From the NCBI RefSeq assembly GCF_000421265.1, contig NZ_ATWN01000003.1, positions 248,001-312,000 of the forward strand: a DNA stretch of 64,000 nt, given 5' to 3'. The position numbers and the translations under genes are program-made. The DNA is from Thalassospira lucentensis MCCC 1A00383 = DSM 14000 (GTDB taxonomy: Bacteria > Pseudomonadota > Alphaproteobacteria > Rhodospirillales > Thalassospiraceae). Below the pieces are notes generated by a model, which worked only from the letters and a program-made list of their open reading frames with translations, ran no database searches and was not told where the DNA came from. Positions 8,907 to 17,903 of this stretch are shown here, piece after piece. Numbering within the stretch: the first letter of the stretch is position 1; each line of letters begins with the position of its first letter.

Positions 8907-9872
8907 ATGGGACTGTTGGTCGAAGGACGCTGGCAAGATCAGTGGTACGATACCAAAAGCACGGGCGGAAAATTCAAGCGTCAGGATTCTGCGTTTCGCA
9001 ATTGGCTGTCCAACGATGCCGATGCCCGTTTCCCCGCCGAATCAGGCCGTTACCATCTTTATGTTTCCTATGCCTGCCCGTGGGCGCATCGCGCATTGAT
9101 CATGCGCGCGCTTAAGGGCCTTGAGGACATGATTTCTGTGTCTGTGGTTCACTGGCATATGGCAGAAAATGGCTGGGAATTTTCGCGCAAAGACGGTTTG
9201 GCAGACGATTTGGCCGACCGTGACTTCATGCATCAGGTCTATACCGATGCGAAACCGGACTATACCGGTCGTGTCACCGTGCCGGTCCTTTGGGACAAGA
9301 AAACCAACAGCATTGTGAGTAATGAATCGTCCGAGATCATCCGCATGCTAAATAGCGCGTTTGACGATGTTGGAGCAAAGCCCGGCAACTATTACCCGGA
9401 AGATTTGCGTGGCGAAATCGACCAAGTAAATGAACGCGTGTATCACGAGATCAACAACGGCGTTTACAAATCCGGCTTTGCCACAACACAGTCTGCCTAT
9501 GAAGACGCCGCCAAGACGCTTTTTAATGCGCTGGACTGGATTGAAGACCGTTTATCAACCCAGCCCTACCTTGCGGGTGATCGCCTCACAGAGGCCGATT
9601 GGCGGCTGTTTACGACGCTGGTGCGGTTTGATCCGGTCTATCACGGGCATTTCAAATGCAATCTGCGGATGCTGCGCGATTATCCAAACCTTTGGAACTA
9701 TACCCGTGCGCTCTATCAACATCCCGGGATCAAAGAAACGGTCCATTTTGACCATATCAAAAACCACTATTACCAAAGCCATCCGACCATAAACCCGCAC
9801 GGCGTGGTGCCAATTGGGCCGGCTCTTGATTTCGATGCGCCCCATGACCGCGACAGGTTCAAAGCTTTATAA
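8907..9872 (+). CDS. Glutathionyl-hydroquinone reductase (YqjG/ECM4-type glutathione transferase)
   Basis: A 321-residue Xi-class glutathione transferase. The N-terminal thioredoxin-like domain carries the catalytic cysteine in SYACPWAHR (Cys57), the hallmark of glutathionyl-hydroquinone reductases, which use glutathione to reduce glutathionyl-hydroquinones. The C-terminal helical domain contains TEADWRLFTTLVRFDPVY, also typical. GGAGGA lies 7 bases before the ATG. It is divergent from the LysR gene, which suggests induction by quinone or electrophile stress through that regulator (inference). A strong hairpin terminator follows. Confidence 0.93.
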   Translation: MGLLVEGRWQDQWYDTKSTGGKFKRQDSAFRNWLSNDADARFPAESGRYHLYVSYACPWAHRALIMRALKGLEDMISVSVVHWHMAENGWEFSRKDGLADDLADRDFMHQVYTDAKPDYTGRVTVPVLWDKKTNSIVSNESSEIIRMLNSAFDDVGAKPGNYYPEDLRGEIDQVNERVYHEINNGVYKSGFATTQSAYEDAAKTLFNALDWIEDRLSTQPYLAGDRLTEADWRLFTTLVRFDPVYHGHFKCNLRMLRDYPNLWNYTRALYQHPGIKETVHFDHIKNHYYQSHPTINPHGVVPIGPALDFDAPHDRDRFKAL

Positions 9873-9911
9873 CAGCCCCAAGCAGTCATGTGATGGTTGT
9901 CATCAGACAAA

Positions 9912-9945
9912 CAAAAAACCCCGCAGCACTGCTGCGGGGTTTTTA
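9912..9945. terminator. Bidirectional rho-independent terminator
   Basis: A near-perfect inverted repeat, AAAACCCCGCAGCA and its complement, flanked by A-tract and T-tract, lies between the reductase gene (plus) and atpF (minus). Both strands read as GC stem followed by T residues, so it can terminate transcription from both sides. Confidence 0.9.
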
Positions 9946-9965
9946 AATCCGTAAAACGGAAAATC

Positions 9966-10469
9966 TTAGTTCAGGCGACCCTTGATTTCCGCGATCGCGT
10001 TATCAACCAGTTCGTCAGCCTTGGCACCAGAAACCTTGTCAGAAACAAGGGCCATAGTCGCCTTGGTTGCGATTTCGGCGACATGCGCACGAACTTCGGC
10101 AACCGCCTGGCTTTCGAGATTGGAGATACGTTCCAGAGCCTGCTGTTCACGGCGCTTAAGTGCCGCTTTGAGCTCAGCCTGGGCGCTTTCCAGCATACGG
10201 TCGGCTTCAGCCTTGGCATGCGCGCGGATCTCGTCAGCTTCCTTCAGGGCTTCGCGTTGTTTGGCCTGATAATTGGCCAGAAGCTCCTGAGCTTCTTCGC
10301 GAAGACGCTGAGCTTCGTCAATGTCGTCGGAAATCTTCTTTGCACGTTTATCAAGTGCAGCAGAGATCCCTTTGACGGCTTTGAACCCGCCAAACCCAAC
10401 GACCAAAACGAACGAAAGCGTGGTCCATGTGTATGGATCGGTAAGGAAAGTAACCTCATGGGTTGCCAT
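9966..10469 (-). CDS. atpF: ATP synthase F0 subunit b
   Basis: A 167-residue b subunit, part of the peripheral stalk joining F0 and F1. A membrane segment lies near residues 15-32 (TTLSFVLVVGFGGFKAV), followed by a long charged helix rich in Ala, Glu, Lys and Gln (DIDEAQRLREEAQELLANYQ onward). It lies four bases after the b' gene and is the last gene of the F0 operon atpI-B-E-F'-F. F1 genes are not in the window, as is usual in alphaproteobacteria, where F0 and F1 operons are separate. Confidence 0.95.
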   Translation of the reverse strand: MATHEVTFLTDPYTWTTLSFVLVVGFGGFKAVKGISAALDKRAKKISDDIDEAQRLREEAQELLANYQAKQREALKEADEIRAHAKAEADRMLESAQAELKAALKRREQQALERISNLESQAVAEVRAHVAEIATKATMALVSDKVSGAKADELVDNAIAEIKGRLN

Positions 10470-10473
10470 TATC

Positions 10474-10959
10474 TTACTCTCCTACAATAGCCGAAACAGC
10501 CTTGTCGGCAGTTTTGGCCTGAACCTTGACGCCGATAAGTTTGTCGGTTGCTTCGCGGGCGATTTCAGAGGCTGCTTCCGCAACACCTTTCATCGCATCC
10601 GTTTTGGCATCCACAATTGCCTTTTCGGCATCAGATGTCTTTTTAGACAGCTTCTTGACCAGTGCTTCGGTTTTTTTAGCCTGCTCTGCAGCAGCCTTTT
10701 CCGAAGCTTCACGAATGTCTGCTTGCGCAGCATCACGAGCTTCTGCCAAAGCAGCCTCGTACTTCGCGATGGCGGCATCGGTTTCGTCTTTCAACGCCCG
10801 AGCCTTGCCAAGATTGTCTTCGATGTTCTTTTGACGGCGTTCAAGAACTTCACCAACTTTTGGCAGCGCAATTTTCGACATCAGGAAATACAAGATGGTG
10901 AAAATAACAAACAGCCAGAAAATCTGTTCTGAGAACGTCGCAATATCAAACTGCGGCAT
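10474..10959 (-). CDS. atpF': ATP synthase F0 subunit b'
   Basis: A 161-residue b' subunit that pairs with b to form a heterodimeric stator stalk, as in photosynthetic and many other alphaproteobacteria. The membrane segment is at residues 11-31 (FWLFVIFTILYFLMSKI), followed by ALPKVGEVLERRQKNIEDNL, the conserved b' start of the helical stalk, and a long Ala/Lys/Glu coiled coil. Having distinct b and b' genes in tandem separates this organism from enterobacteria, which have a b homodimer. Confidence 0.94.
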   Translation of the reverse strand: MPQFDIATFSEQIFWLFVIFTILYFLMSKIALPKVGEVLERRQKNIEDNLGKARALKDETDAAIAKYEAALAEARDAAQADIREASEKAAAEQAKKTEALVKKLSKKTSDAEKAIVDAKTDAMKGVAEAASEIAREATDKLIGVKVQAKTADKAVSAIVGE

Positions 10960-11033
10960 AGCCTACTCCCGAATTCAACGACACCGGCGAGGGCGTTCCT
11001 CGCCGGGCCGAGTATTCGCTCAAAAGGCGCCGA

Positions 11034-11258
11034 TTATACGAAGAGAACGATCAGCGCAACGACAAGTGCGAAAAGCGCAATAGCTTCGGTAACGGCAAAG
11101 CCGATCCAGCCATAAAGTTCTACATCAGCTTTGGCAGCCGGGTTACGGCCAACAGTGGCAATCAGGCTTGACCAGATGTTACCGACACCGATACCGGCAC
11201 CAATCATACCAATAGCAGCCAGGCCAGCACCGATCATCTTTGCAGCATCGAGTTCCAT
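11034..11258 (-). CDS. atpE: ATP synthase F0 subunit c
   Basis: A 74-residue proteolipid with two membrane hairpin helices. The polar loop is VGRNPAA (residues 36-42) and the ion-carrying carboxylate is Glu58 in AVTEAIALFA. The sequence around Glu58 and the Gly-rich first helix (GAGIGVG) fit a proton-type rotor; I see no sodium-type signature. It lies 60 bp after atpB and 74 bp before the b' gene. The longer spacing around atpE is common and is linked to its high translation level. Confidence 0.96.
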   Translation of the reverse strand: MELDAAKMIGAGLAAIGMIGAGIGVGNIWSSLIATVGRNPAAKADVELYGWIGFAVTEAIALFALVVALIVLFV

Positions 11259-11318
11259 AACTTCACCCTTTCGAATTTCTTAAAGGCAATCAGAAGAGAT
11301 CACACCAAACCACACACA

Positions 11319-12041
11319 TCAGTGCATGTGGATTGCATCATGGAGATAGATGCAGGTGAGAATTGTGAACACATAAGCCTGAAGCGCAGCAATGCCGAAC
11401 TCCAGAACAGTAATCCCCGTCAGAAGAGCAAACGGAAGCACGCCAAGAATGCCAATCAGGCCGACGAACCCACCGATAACCTTCAGCATGATGTGGCCAA
11501 CTGTCATATTAGCAAACAGTCGGATCGCCAAGCTGAACGGACGAGAGAAATAGGAGATGATTTCAATCGGGATCAAAATGATCGCGGTCGCAATCGGCGC
11601 GCCTTCCGGGAAGAACATCCGGAAGTAATGCGTACCATGACGCATGAAGCCGATGACCGTCACGCCAATGAAAATCACCAGAGCCAGCGCGAAGTTAACC
11701 GCGATGTGGCTCGTAAAAGTAAAGCTGTGCGGGATCATGCCAAGCAGGTTCCCGAACATCACAAACATGAAAAGCGTGAAAATGAACGGGAAATACTTAC
11801 GTCCCGCACTTCCAACGTTGTCTTTGAGCATATTGGCGACGAATTCATACATCACCTCGGCAGCACCCTGCCAGCGTCCAGGAACCAATGCACCACGACG
11901 CATAGACATCGTCATGAAGCACGTTACCAGAACGGCTGCGATCACCATCCAAAGTGCGGAGTTGGTGAAGGAAACGTCAATACCGCCAACCGAAAGATCG
12001 GCCAATGGTTTGATTTCAAACTGCTCTAGCGGTCCAGCCAC
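11319..12041 (-). CDS. atpB: ATP synthase F0 subunit a
   Basis: A 240-residue integral membrane protein, the stator half of the proton channel. The essential arginine is Arg174 in SLAIRLFANMTVGH, and the second conserved half-channel segment is FGIAALQAYVFTILTCIYLHDAI at the C-terminus. About five to six membrane segments are visible. It follows atpI by 34 bp and precedes atpE in the standard order. Confidence 0.96.
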   Translation of the reverse strand: MAGPLEQFEIKPLADLSVGGIDVSFTNSALWMVIAAVLVTCFMTMSMRRGALVPGRWQGAAEVMYEFVANMLKDNVGSAGRKYFPFIFTLFMFVMFGNLLGMIPHSFTFTSHIAVNFALALVIFIGVTVIGFMRHGTHYFRMFFPEGAPIATAIILIPIEIISYFSRPFSLAIRLFANMTVGHIMLKVIGGFVGLIGILGVLPFALLTGITVLEFGIAALQAYVFTILTCIYLHDAIHMH

Positions 12042-12075
12042 CGTAATCCTCGCTCAATATTATAAGGTTTCGAGG

Positions 12076-12432
12076 TTAATCCTCGTCGCCCTGCTTGCTG
12101 CGCTCCCTCATCGCACGCCCAAGTCCGACAGCACTGTCGTACCCTTTGGCAACGCGATAAGCGTTTAAACCTCCAGCCCCTGCTCCGAGAAAGACAAACA
12201 GAACAATAAGCCAAGGCGTCGTATCAAGCACCCGATCCAGCGCCCAGCCAATCAGCAAACCAACAAGAACCGCAGCGATCATTTCCGCCGAAATCCTCAT
12301 GCCGATTGCCATCCCTTGGGATGGTTTACCAGTCGCCCGGTTCGGGCTGTGCTTTTCTTCGCGTTTGTGCGCGACTGCCGAAAGCTTCGTCTCAAGCTCT
12401 TCTAATGAAGCGCGATCTTTGTCATCGCTCAT
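12076..12432 (-). CDS. atpI: AtpI family F0F1 assembly protein
   Basis: A 118-residue protein with two membrane segments (MIAAVLVGLLIGWALDRV and PWLIVLFVFLGAGAGG) joined by a short loop, and a charged N-terminus. This is the AtpI/AtpZ-type protein usually first in F0 operons, implicated in c-ring assembly or magnesium uptake. The reading frame can be extended upstream to 12705, but the family starts at about this ATG (MSDDKDRASLEELETKL), and the added 91 residues look non-coding. It is the first gene of the F0 operon. Confidence 0.9.
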   Translation of the reverse strand: MSDDKDRASLEELETKLSAVAHKREEKHSPNRATGKPSQGMAIGMRISAEMIAAVLVGLLIGWALDRVLDTTPWLIVLFVFLGAGAGGLNAYRVAKGYDSAVGLGRAMRERSKQGDED

Positions 12433-12877
12433 TGTCGTGAACCCCGCTTTAGCAGCCTTGCAAACGTCGCAAGGAAATGCGCGGGCAACATACTTAGCAC
12501 CCCATGGGCTGTCAAGCTGTAAAACCCCACCCGACAGGGCACTCAATAAGTCACTTAAGTATCTGAAAAATAAATACTTATCTACCATAATGTGAAGGAA
12601 AACACATTTGACGTTAGGCGATAGTTGCAGACGATTATACTGCTCTGTCACGGGCAACATCCGCTGCAACCGGCGGTTTTCCTTGTTTCTTACGCATTTA
12701 AGCACAATGAGTGCCCAAGATCACAGTTAATCTTAATTTCAATCTATTCGGGTGTTTTCAACCAAAGTGACCGATATTTCACCCGCCAAAGGCAATTTGA
12801 AACCAGACAGTGCGATTTTACCAATGCCGATTCACCGACAGCGCACTCCGCGCCGGGGCGTCCGAAAGATCCGAAAA
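12433..12877. other. 445-bp gap between atpI and the methyltransferase gene
   Basis: I find no convincing gene here. The stretch is more AT-rich than its neighbours in the middle and should contain the F0 operon promoter, transcribed to the left. An inverted repeat TAAGTAT (12556-12562) with ATACTTA (12574-12580) lies about 125 bp upstream of atpI. No T-run terminator is visible for the methyltransferase gene that ends at 12878. Small reading frames in this gap lack ribosome binding sites and any recognisable content. Confidence 0.5.
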
Positions 12878-14227
12878 TTACAGTTTGCGCACCGAAAGTG
12901 TTCTTTGCTGATCAGCCTGTTGCCATCCATTAGGAAGTGCGGCGAGCATCCAGTCGAACTTGTTAAACAAGGCCCAAACAGCGCCAAGGGTGTTTGCGGC
13001 AATCTGGTTCATGTCGATGGGTTGGCGATCAAGAATTTCATCGCGTAAAACTGCAATAAGCTGTTCAACCGTTCTGGTCCCATCAAACACAGAAAGCAGT
13101 TTTGCCAAATCAGGCCCGCCGGTCAGGTCAATTGCATTCCCGCTGCCATCTTCGATCAAAACCGGCTGCCCCGAAAGCGCGATCAGATCGTCAAAAAACG
13201 TCTCGTTCGGCCGGACAAAGAAATAAGGCGCCAAATCTGCGTCGGGTAACACGCCACCGGCACCTTGTGCATCGCCCGCACCCACAGCTTCGGCTTTGGT
13301 CAGATAAAACGCATGCAGCGGCATCGCCCCGCTAAACCGTTCACAGAAGGCCTGCTGATCGCATAGTGGCTTGGTCGCCAATTCGCGTAAGATACGTTGA
13401 TCGCGCACAAGATTTTCGATGGCGTAATGCGCCTTGCCCGTGCCGCCAAAACCAAAGAACCCGGTAAAGGCCGCAACCTCCAATCCGGCCGAGGCGGCAA
13501 AATCATACACCCCGTGAACGTCATAGGCACATTCCACGGGGTGAAGCAGCAAGTCGACAATTTCCGGATCGTTTTCAAGCAGTCCTTTGATAAAGCCCGG
13601 ACCGCCGCCCATTTTTAGCAACATGTTGTCTTCGGGAAGGTCGGCCAAGAGTGCTCTGGTCATCGCCAATTGCGCACCCAGATCCTTTTCGGGCAAAAGT
13701 GGGGCCACCATTTTGCGCCATTCTGTAACCGCCAGACGCCCGTGTTCGCCGTAGACCATAACCCCCATCGCCCCATCGGGCTTCAGGACCATCGTCAAAT
13801 CGCGCAGGCCTTCTTCGGGATCTTCAAGGTGATGCAGCACACCCGCACAATTGATGTAATCAAATCCATCGGGTTTTGACCCGGCAAAGTCGGATATCGT
13901 CGCATTGACATAGGTAACGTTTTCAAGCCCGCGTGCCTCGGCGCGCGCACGGGCAACCTTAGTACTGGCAAGCGACGGCTCAAGATAGGTCACCGTGCCC
14001 CCAGCGTCGCGCAGTTGCTCGGCAAGCCAGATCATCGCATCGCCGGTGCCACCCCCTGCGACAAGCGCACGGAAGTTGTTATCGATCACTTTGCGCCCGG
14101 AAAAACCATAATGGTTAATCCGTGACAAGCTATCCATTGGCGGCATGAGCAAACGTTCCTTTTCCTGCTGCGGGTCGCGCAGTGGATAGGGATACTGTTC
14201 ATAGAGTTCACGCACTTTTTGGGACAT
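12878..14227 (-). CDS. Class I SAM-dependent methyltransferase with YPYP N-terminus and C-terminal extension
   Basis: A methyltransferase of about 449 residues. The N-terminus has VRELYEQYPYPLRDPQ, a motif seen in a family of class I methyltransferases of unclear substrate. The SAM-binding glycine loop is ALVAGGGTGDAMIW; later motifs include INCAGVLHHLEDPEEGL and LKPDGAMGVMVYG. The last 180 residues form a separate domain I cannot name, ending in a segment that resembles a short helical regulatory domain (GTRTVEQLIAVLRDEILDRQ). I choose the ATG at 14227, preceded by AAGGCGG; an upstream ATG at 14245 has no such site. It lies downstream of smc on the same strand with a 65-bp gap, so may be co-transcribed. 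Substrate unknown. Confidence 0.82.
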   Translation of the reverse strand: MSQKVRELYEQYPYPLRDPQQEKERLLMPPMDSLSRINHYGFSGRKVIDNNFRALVAGGGTGDAMIWLAEQLRDAGGTVTYLEPSLASTKVARARAEARGLENVTYVNATISDFAGSKPDGFDYINCAGVLHHLEDPEEGLRDLTMVLKPDGAMGVMVYGEHGRLAVTEWRKMVAPLLPEKDLGAQLAMTRALLADLPEDNMLLKMGGGPGFIKGLLENDPEIVDLLLHPVECAYDVHGVYDFAASAGLEVAAFTGFFGFGGTGKAHYAIENLVRDQRILRELATKPLCDQQAFCERFSGAMPLHAFYLTKAEAVGAGDAQGAGGVLPDADLAPYFFVRPNETFFDDLIALSGQPVLIEDGSGNAIDLTGGPDLAKLLSVFDGTRTVEQLIAVLRDEILDRQPIDMNQIAANTLGAVWALFNKFDWMLAALPNGWQQADQQRTLSVRKL

Positions 14228-14292
14228 TGCCGCCTTCACCTTCATTGAATTTCAAAGAGGTGTAACATTCCAAGCCACCATAGGAAAGTGAC

Positions 14293-17200
14293 CTAACCGG
14301 TGAAATCAAGTTCGGTTTGCTCTTTCTTGGAATAGACTTCTGCCTGATGCAAATCGACTGAAACCAGAGATGAGACGCCGCGTTCGGCCATGGTGACACC
14401 AAACAAGCGGTTCATGCGGGCCATGGTCATACGATGGTGGGTAATGACCAGGAAGCGCGTATTGGCATGGCGGCCAATCGCTTCAAGCAACTTACAGAAC
14501 CGGTCAACGTTGGCGTCATCAAGCGGCGCGTCAACCTCATCAAGCACGCAAATCGGTGCCGGGTTGGTTAGGAAGACCGCGAACAAAAGCGCCACCGCAG
14601 TCAAGGCCTGCTCCCCGCCTGATAGCAACGACAGGTGCTGCAATTTCTTGCCCGGCGGAGATGCCATGATTTCCAGCCCGGCTTCGAGCGGATCATCTGC
14701 ATCGGTAAGCATCAGATGCGCGCCACCGCCGCCAAACAGGCGAACAAACAACTGTTGGAAATGTTTGTCGACTTCGTCAAAGGCGACTTTAAGCCGCGCA
14801 CGTGCTTCGCGGTTAAGCTGATTGATGCCATTGCGTAATTTGTCAATCGCCGCTGTCAGGTCATCACGTTCAGATACCATGGTATCTTTTTGCTCTTGCA
14901 TCTCGGCAAGCTCAACTTCAGCCCTGAGGTTGACTGCACCAAGATTTTCACGCTCACGCGATTGGCGTTGCAGACGGGCGTCAATGTCACCCTCGCCGGG
15001 AAGTTCCTTGGTCAGGTCAATTTCACCCAACTCAACCAATTGGTCTGGCGTCGCATTGATCCGTTCGCGAATGCGTTCGATCAAATCACGACGATGCTGT
15101 TCGGCCTGCTCCAGAAGCGCTTCACAGCGCACGCGCCCCTCGCGGGCTTCGGCCAGTTTCTGTTCGGCTTCTTTCAGGTTGACGTCGGCTTCGCGCTGAG
15201 CATTTTCGGCACGTTGTAATCCGTCGGCCGCTTCCTTACGGGTTTGATCAGAAAGATCAATCCGGTCAGACAGGATCGCGCGGCGTTCTTCGATCTCTTC
15301 GGGCTTGAGTTCAAGCTCCTCGATCTCCATCCGGGCTTCTTCCTGACGTTCGCGCAGTTCTGAAACCCGTTCCCCTGCACCGGACGCCCGTTCATTCCAG
15401 GATGAAATTTCGTTTTCAACAAATTCAAGACGCTTCCGTCGGCCCGACATATCACGCAACATGCGATCAAGCTGACTTCTGGCTTCCATCTGATCGGCAC
15501 GCGCATCGGCCAGATTGGCGCGTTTTTCGATCAGTTCGGCCTTGATTTCCATCAGCCCTTCGCTGCTTTCTTCGGGCAGAGCTGACAGCTCGTTGTATTC
15601 GGCGATGACTTCATCAAGGTCCAGTTTGGCGCGCTTTTCGGCTTCTTCTGCGTTTTGCAGACGGCCTTCAATCGCGCTGGCATCGCGTTTGATGTTGGCT
15701 ATTTCTTCGCGGGCACGCGACAGAGTGCCTTCGGCTTCACGCACCGCACGATGGGTTTCCTGTTCGGCAGTACGGGCCGTTTCGATTTCTTCTTCGAGGC
15801 GTTCGACATTTTCGTTGGCGATTTCTGAACGCTCGCTTGCCGTCTCGACGATGGCCTCGGCTTCTTCAAGTTCGCCACGCAATTCTTCAAGGCGGTTACG
15901 CTGACGCAATCGAACAGCAGCCGGCAATTCTGCCCCCGCCAAAATACGATAGCCATCCCAGCGCCAAAGCGCGCCTTCGCGCGAGACAAGCCGCTGCCCC
16001 GCCTTCAGGTTCTTGGCCAGCCAGTTGCCGGTTGCCTCGTCATCAACAACCCCGATCTGCCAAAGACGGCGGTTCAAAAGGGCCGGTGCTTCGACAAACT
16101 TGGCAAGGGCGACGACACCGTCGGGCAAGGCAGGATCATCCGTGGCCGGATCAATCACCGACCAATGCATCGGCGCGTCATCGGCATCGGGCGCATCAAG
16201 GTCTTCGCCAAGGGCAGCAGCCATCGCCAGTTCAAGACCACTTTGCACCGAAATATCTTCGATAACAGCGCGGTGTTGTTGATCGGCGTTGCCTTTAAGC
16301 AGGCTTTCAAGGGCTTCTATTTCCGCCTGAAGGCGCGACTTTTTGCTTTCAGCATCACGCAGAGCATCCCGGGCGTCGTTTTCAGCCGTTTTCAGATTGT
16401 CTTCGCGGTCGCGCAATTCGGCCAAGCGCATTTCGGCTTCTTCGGTTGCCATTTTGCGCTGCTCACACAGCTCTTCGCACTCTTCAAGATGCATGCTTGC
16501 TTCTTCAAGGGCCTCGTCAAAATCTGCTTCGATGCGAATATCATCAAGTTTGGCAACGGCTTCGTCATGGCGCTCGGTCAGGCGATTGCGCCGTCCATTG
16601 AGTTCACCAAGACGTTGCTGAACCGATTTCAGGCGTGCTTCTTCGTCGGCAACCTTACTGGTTAGGGCTTCGGCCTCGGCTTCAAGCTCTTCGACAAACA
16701 GCGCCTTTTCAGCAGCCGTTTCCTTGGCCATATCAAGCTCGTCATCCTCACCACCCTGCGCATCACGCAGTTCTTCGCCCTCGGCTTTCAGCTTTTCAAG
16801 TGCGCCATGTGCGTCGCTTGCCAGTTCGGCTTCGCGCGATAGATCGGCATCAATTTGCTGAATGCGCCCGCGCAGCTGGCTCATCTGGGTTTCGATCTGG
16901 GCTTTATCCTTATCCAGACCTTCGCGCTCGATCAAAAGACGTTGCAGGGCGGCGGCCGCATCGGCTTCTTTTTTGCGAAGGTCGGGCAGACTTGCAGCAA
17001 TATGGGCCTGAACGGTGGTGGCTTCGGTGACTGACGATGTCAGGTCACGTACAGCACTTTCACCTGCCACCAGCACTTCACGGGCGTCTTCCTGACGTTT
17101 CTGTGCGTCCGTCCAACGAATATGAAACAGCAGTGCTTCGGTTTGGCGGATGCCAATGCTCAGTTTGCGATACCGTTCGGCCTGTCGCGCCTGTTTTTGC

Positions 17201-17826
17201 AAGGACGCGATTTGCCCATCGAGAGTCACAAGGACGTCTTCCAGACGTTCAAGGTTCTGTTCGGCATTTTTCAATCGAAGTTCGGCTTCGTGGCGGCGCG
17301 AATGCAGGCCGGTAATCCCGGCAGCTTCTTCCAAAATCAGGCGGCGCTGACTTGGTTTTGCACCAATCAGCGCACCGATTTTACCCTGGGAGACCATGGC
17401 CGTGGACCGCGCACCGGTCGCGGCATCGGCAAACAGCAATTGCACATCGCGCGCACGCACATCTTTGCCATTTACCCGGTAATTTGATCCGCCGCCGCGT
17501 TCAATACGCCGTGTGACTTCGAGCATCTCGAAATCGTTGAACATGGCGGGGGCTTTGCGTTCGCTGTTATCAAGCGTCACGCTAACTTCGGCCACGTTGC
17601 GCGCAGGTCGCGACGATGTCCCGCCAAAAATAACGTCGGACATGTCCGAACCACGCATTTGCTTGGCCGAGGTTTCCCCCATGACCCAACGCAGCGCTTC
17701 AACAAGATTGGATTTGCCACAGCCGTTCGGGCCGACAACACCTGTCAGCCCGTCTTCAACCAGAAGATCTGTTGAATCGACGAAGGATTTGAACCCCGTC
17801 AGCCGTAACGATTTAAACTGGACCAA
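14293..17826 (-). CDS. smc: Chromosome segregation protein SMC
   Basis: A full-length SMC ATPase of 1177 residues, the core of bacterial condensin. The N-terminal Walker A is GPNGCGKSN at residues 32-40 and the Q-loop follows. Two long coiled-coil arms surround a hinge near residues 520-660, which is short and acidic. The C-terminal head has the signature LSGGEQ at 1068-1073 and Walker B ICVLDEVDAPLDD near 1092-1104, then the D-loop and ITHH switch. All ATPase motifs are intact. The protein dimerises at the hinge and works with ScpA and ScpB, which are not in this window. It lies 77 bp after a dsbA-like gene, a widespread alphaproteobacterial arrangement. Confidence 0.97.
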   Translation of the reverse strand: MVQFKSLRLTGFKSFVDSTDLLVEDGLTGVVGPNGCGKSNLVEALRWVMGETSAKQMRGSDMSDVIFGGTSSRPARNVAEVSVTLDNSERKAPAMFNDFEMLEVTRRIERGGGSNYRVNGKDVRARDVQLLFADAATGARSTAMVSQGKIGALIGAKPSQRRLILEEAAGITGLHSRRHEAELRLKNAEQNLERLEDVLVTLDGQIASLQKQARQAERYRKLSIGIRQTEALLFHIRWTDAQKRQEDAREVLVAGESAVRDLTSSVTEATTVQAHIAASLPDLRKKEADAAAALQRLLIEREGLDKDKAQIETQMSQLRGRIQQIDADLSREAELASDAHGALEKLKAEGEELRDAQGGEDDELDMAKETAAEKALFVEELEAEAEALTSKVADEEARLKSVQQRLGELNGRRNRLTERHDEAVAKLDDIRIEADFDEALEEASMHLEECEELCEQRKMATEEAEMRLAELRDREDNLKTAENDARDALRDAESKKSRLQAEIEALESLLKGNADQQHRAVIEDISVQSGLELAMAAALGEDLDAPDADDAPMHWSVIDPATDDPALPDGVVALAKFVEAPALLNRRLWQIGVVDDEATGNWLAKNLKAGQRLVSREGALWRWDGYRILAGAELPAAVRLRQRNRLEELRGELEEAEAIVETASERSEIANENVERLEEEIETARTAEQETHRAVREAEGTLSRAREEIANIKRDASAIEGRLQNAEEAEKRAKLDLDEVIAEYNELSALPEESSEGLMEIKAELIEKRANLADARADQMEARSQLDRMLRDMSGRRKRLEFVENEISSWNERASGAGERVSELRERQEEARMEIEELELKPEEIEERRAILSDRIDLSDQTRKEAADGLQRAENAQREADVNLKEAEQKLAEAREGRVRCEALLEQAEQHRRDLIERIRERINATPDQLVELGEIDLTKELPGEGDIDARLQRQSRERENLGAVNLRAEVELAEMQEQKDTMVSERDDLTAAIDKLRNGINQLNREARARLKVAFDEVDKHFQQLFVRLFGGGGAHLMLTDADDPLEAGLEIMASPPGKKLQHLSLLSGGEQALTAVALLFAVFLTNPAPICVLDEVDAPLDDANVDRFCKLLEAIGRHANTRFLVITHHRMTMARMNRLFGVTMAERGVSSLVSVDLHQAEVYSKKEQTELDFTG

Positions 17827-17903
17827 TCATGTCCCCCGGTCCGCACCTTTTGCCCCTATCGCCGGACACCGTCCCAGACGGTATCCGGCAGATCTTAATT
17901 TTA

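Noticed and set aside
12433..12705. N-terminal extension of atpI by 91 residues
   Set aside because: AtpI proteins start at about the ATG at 12432; the extension has unusual composition and no family match.
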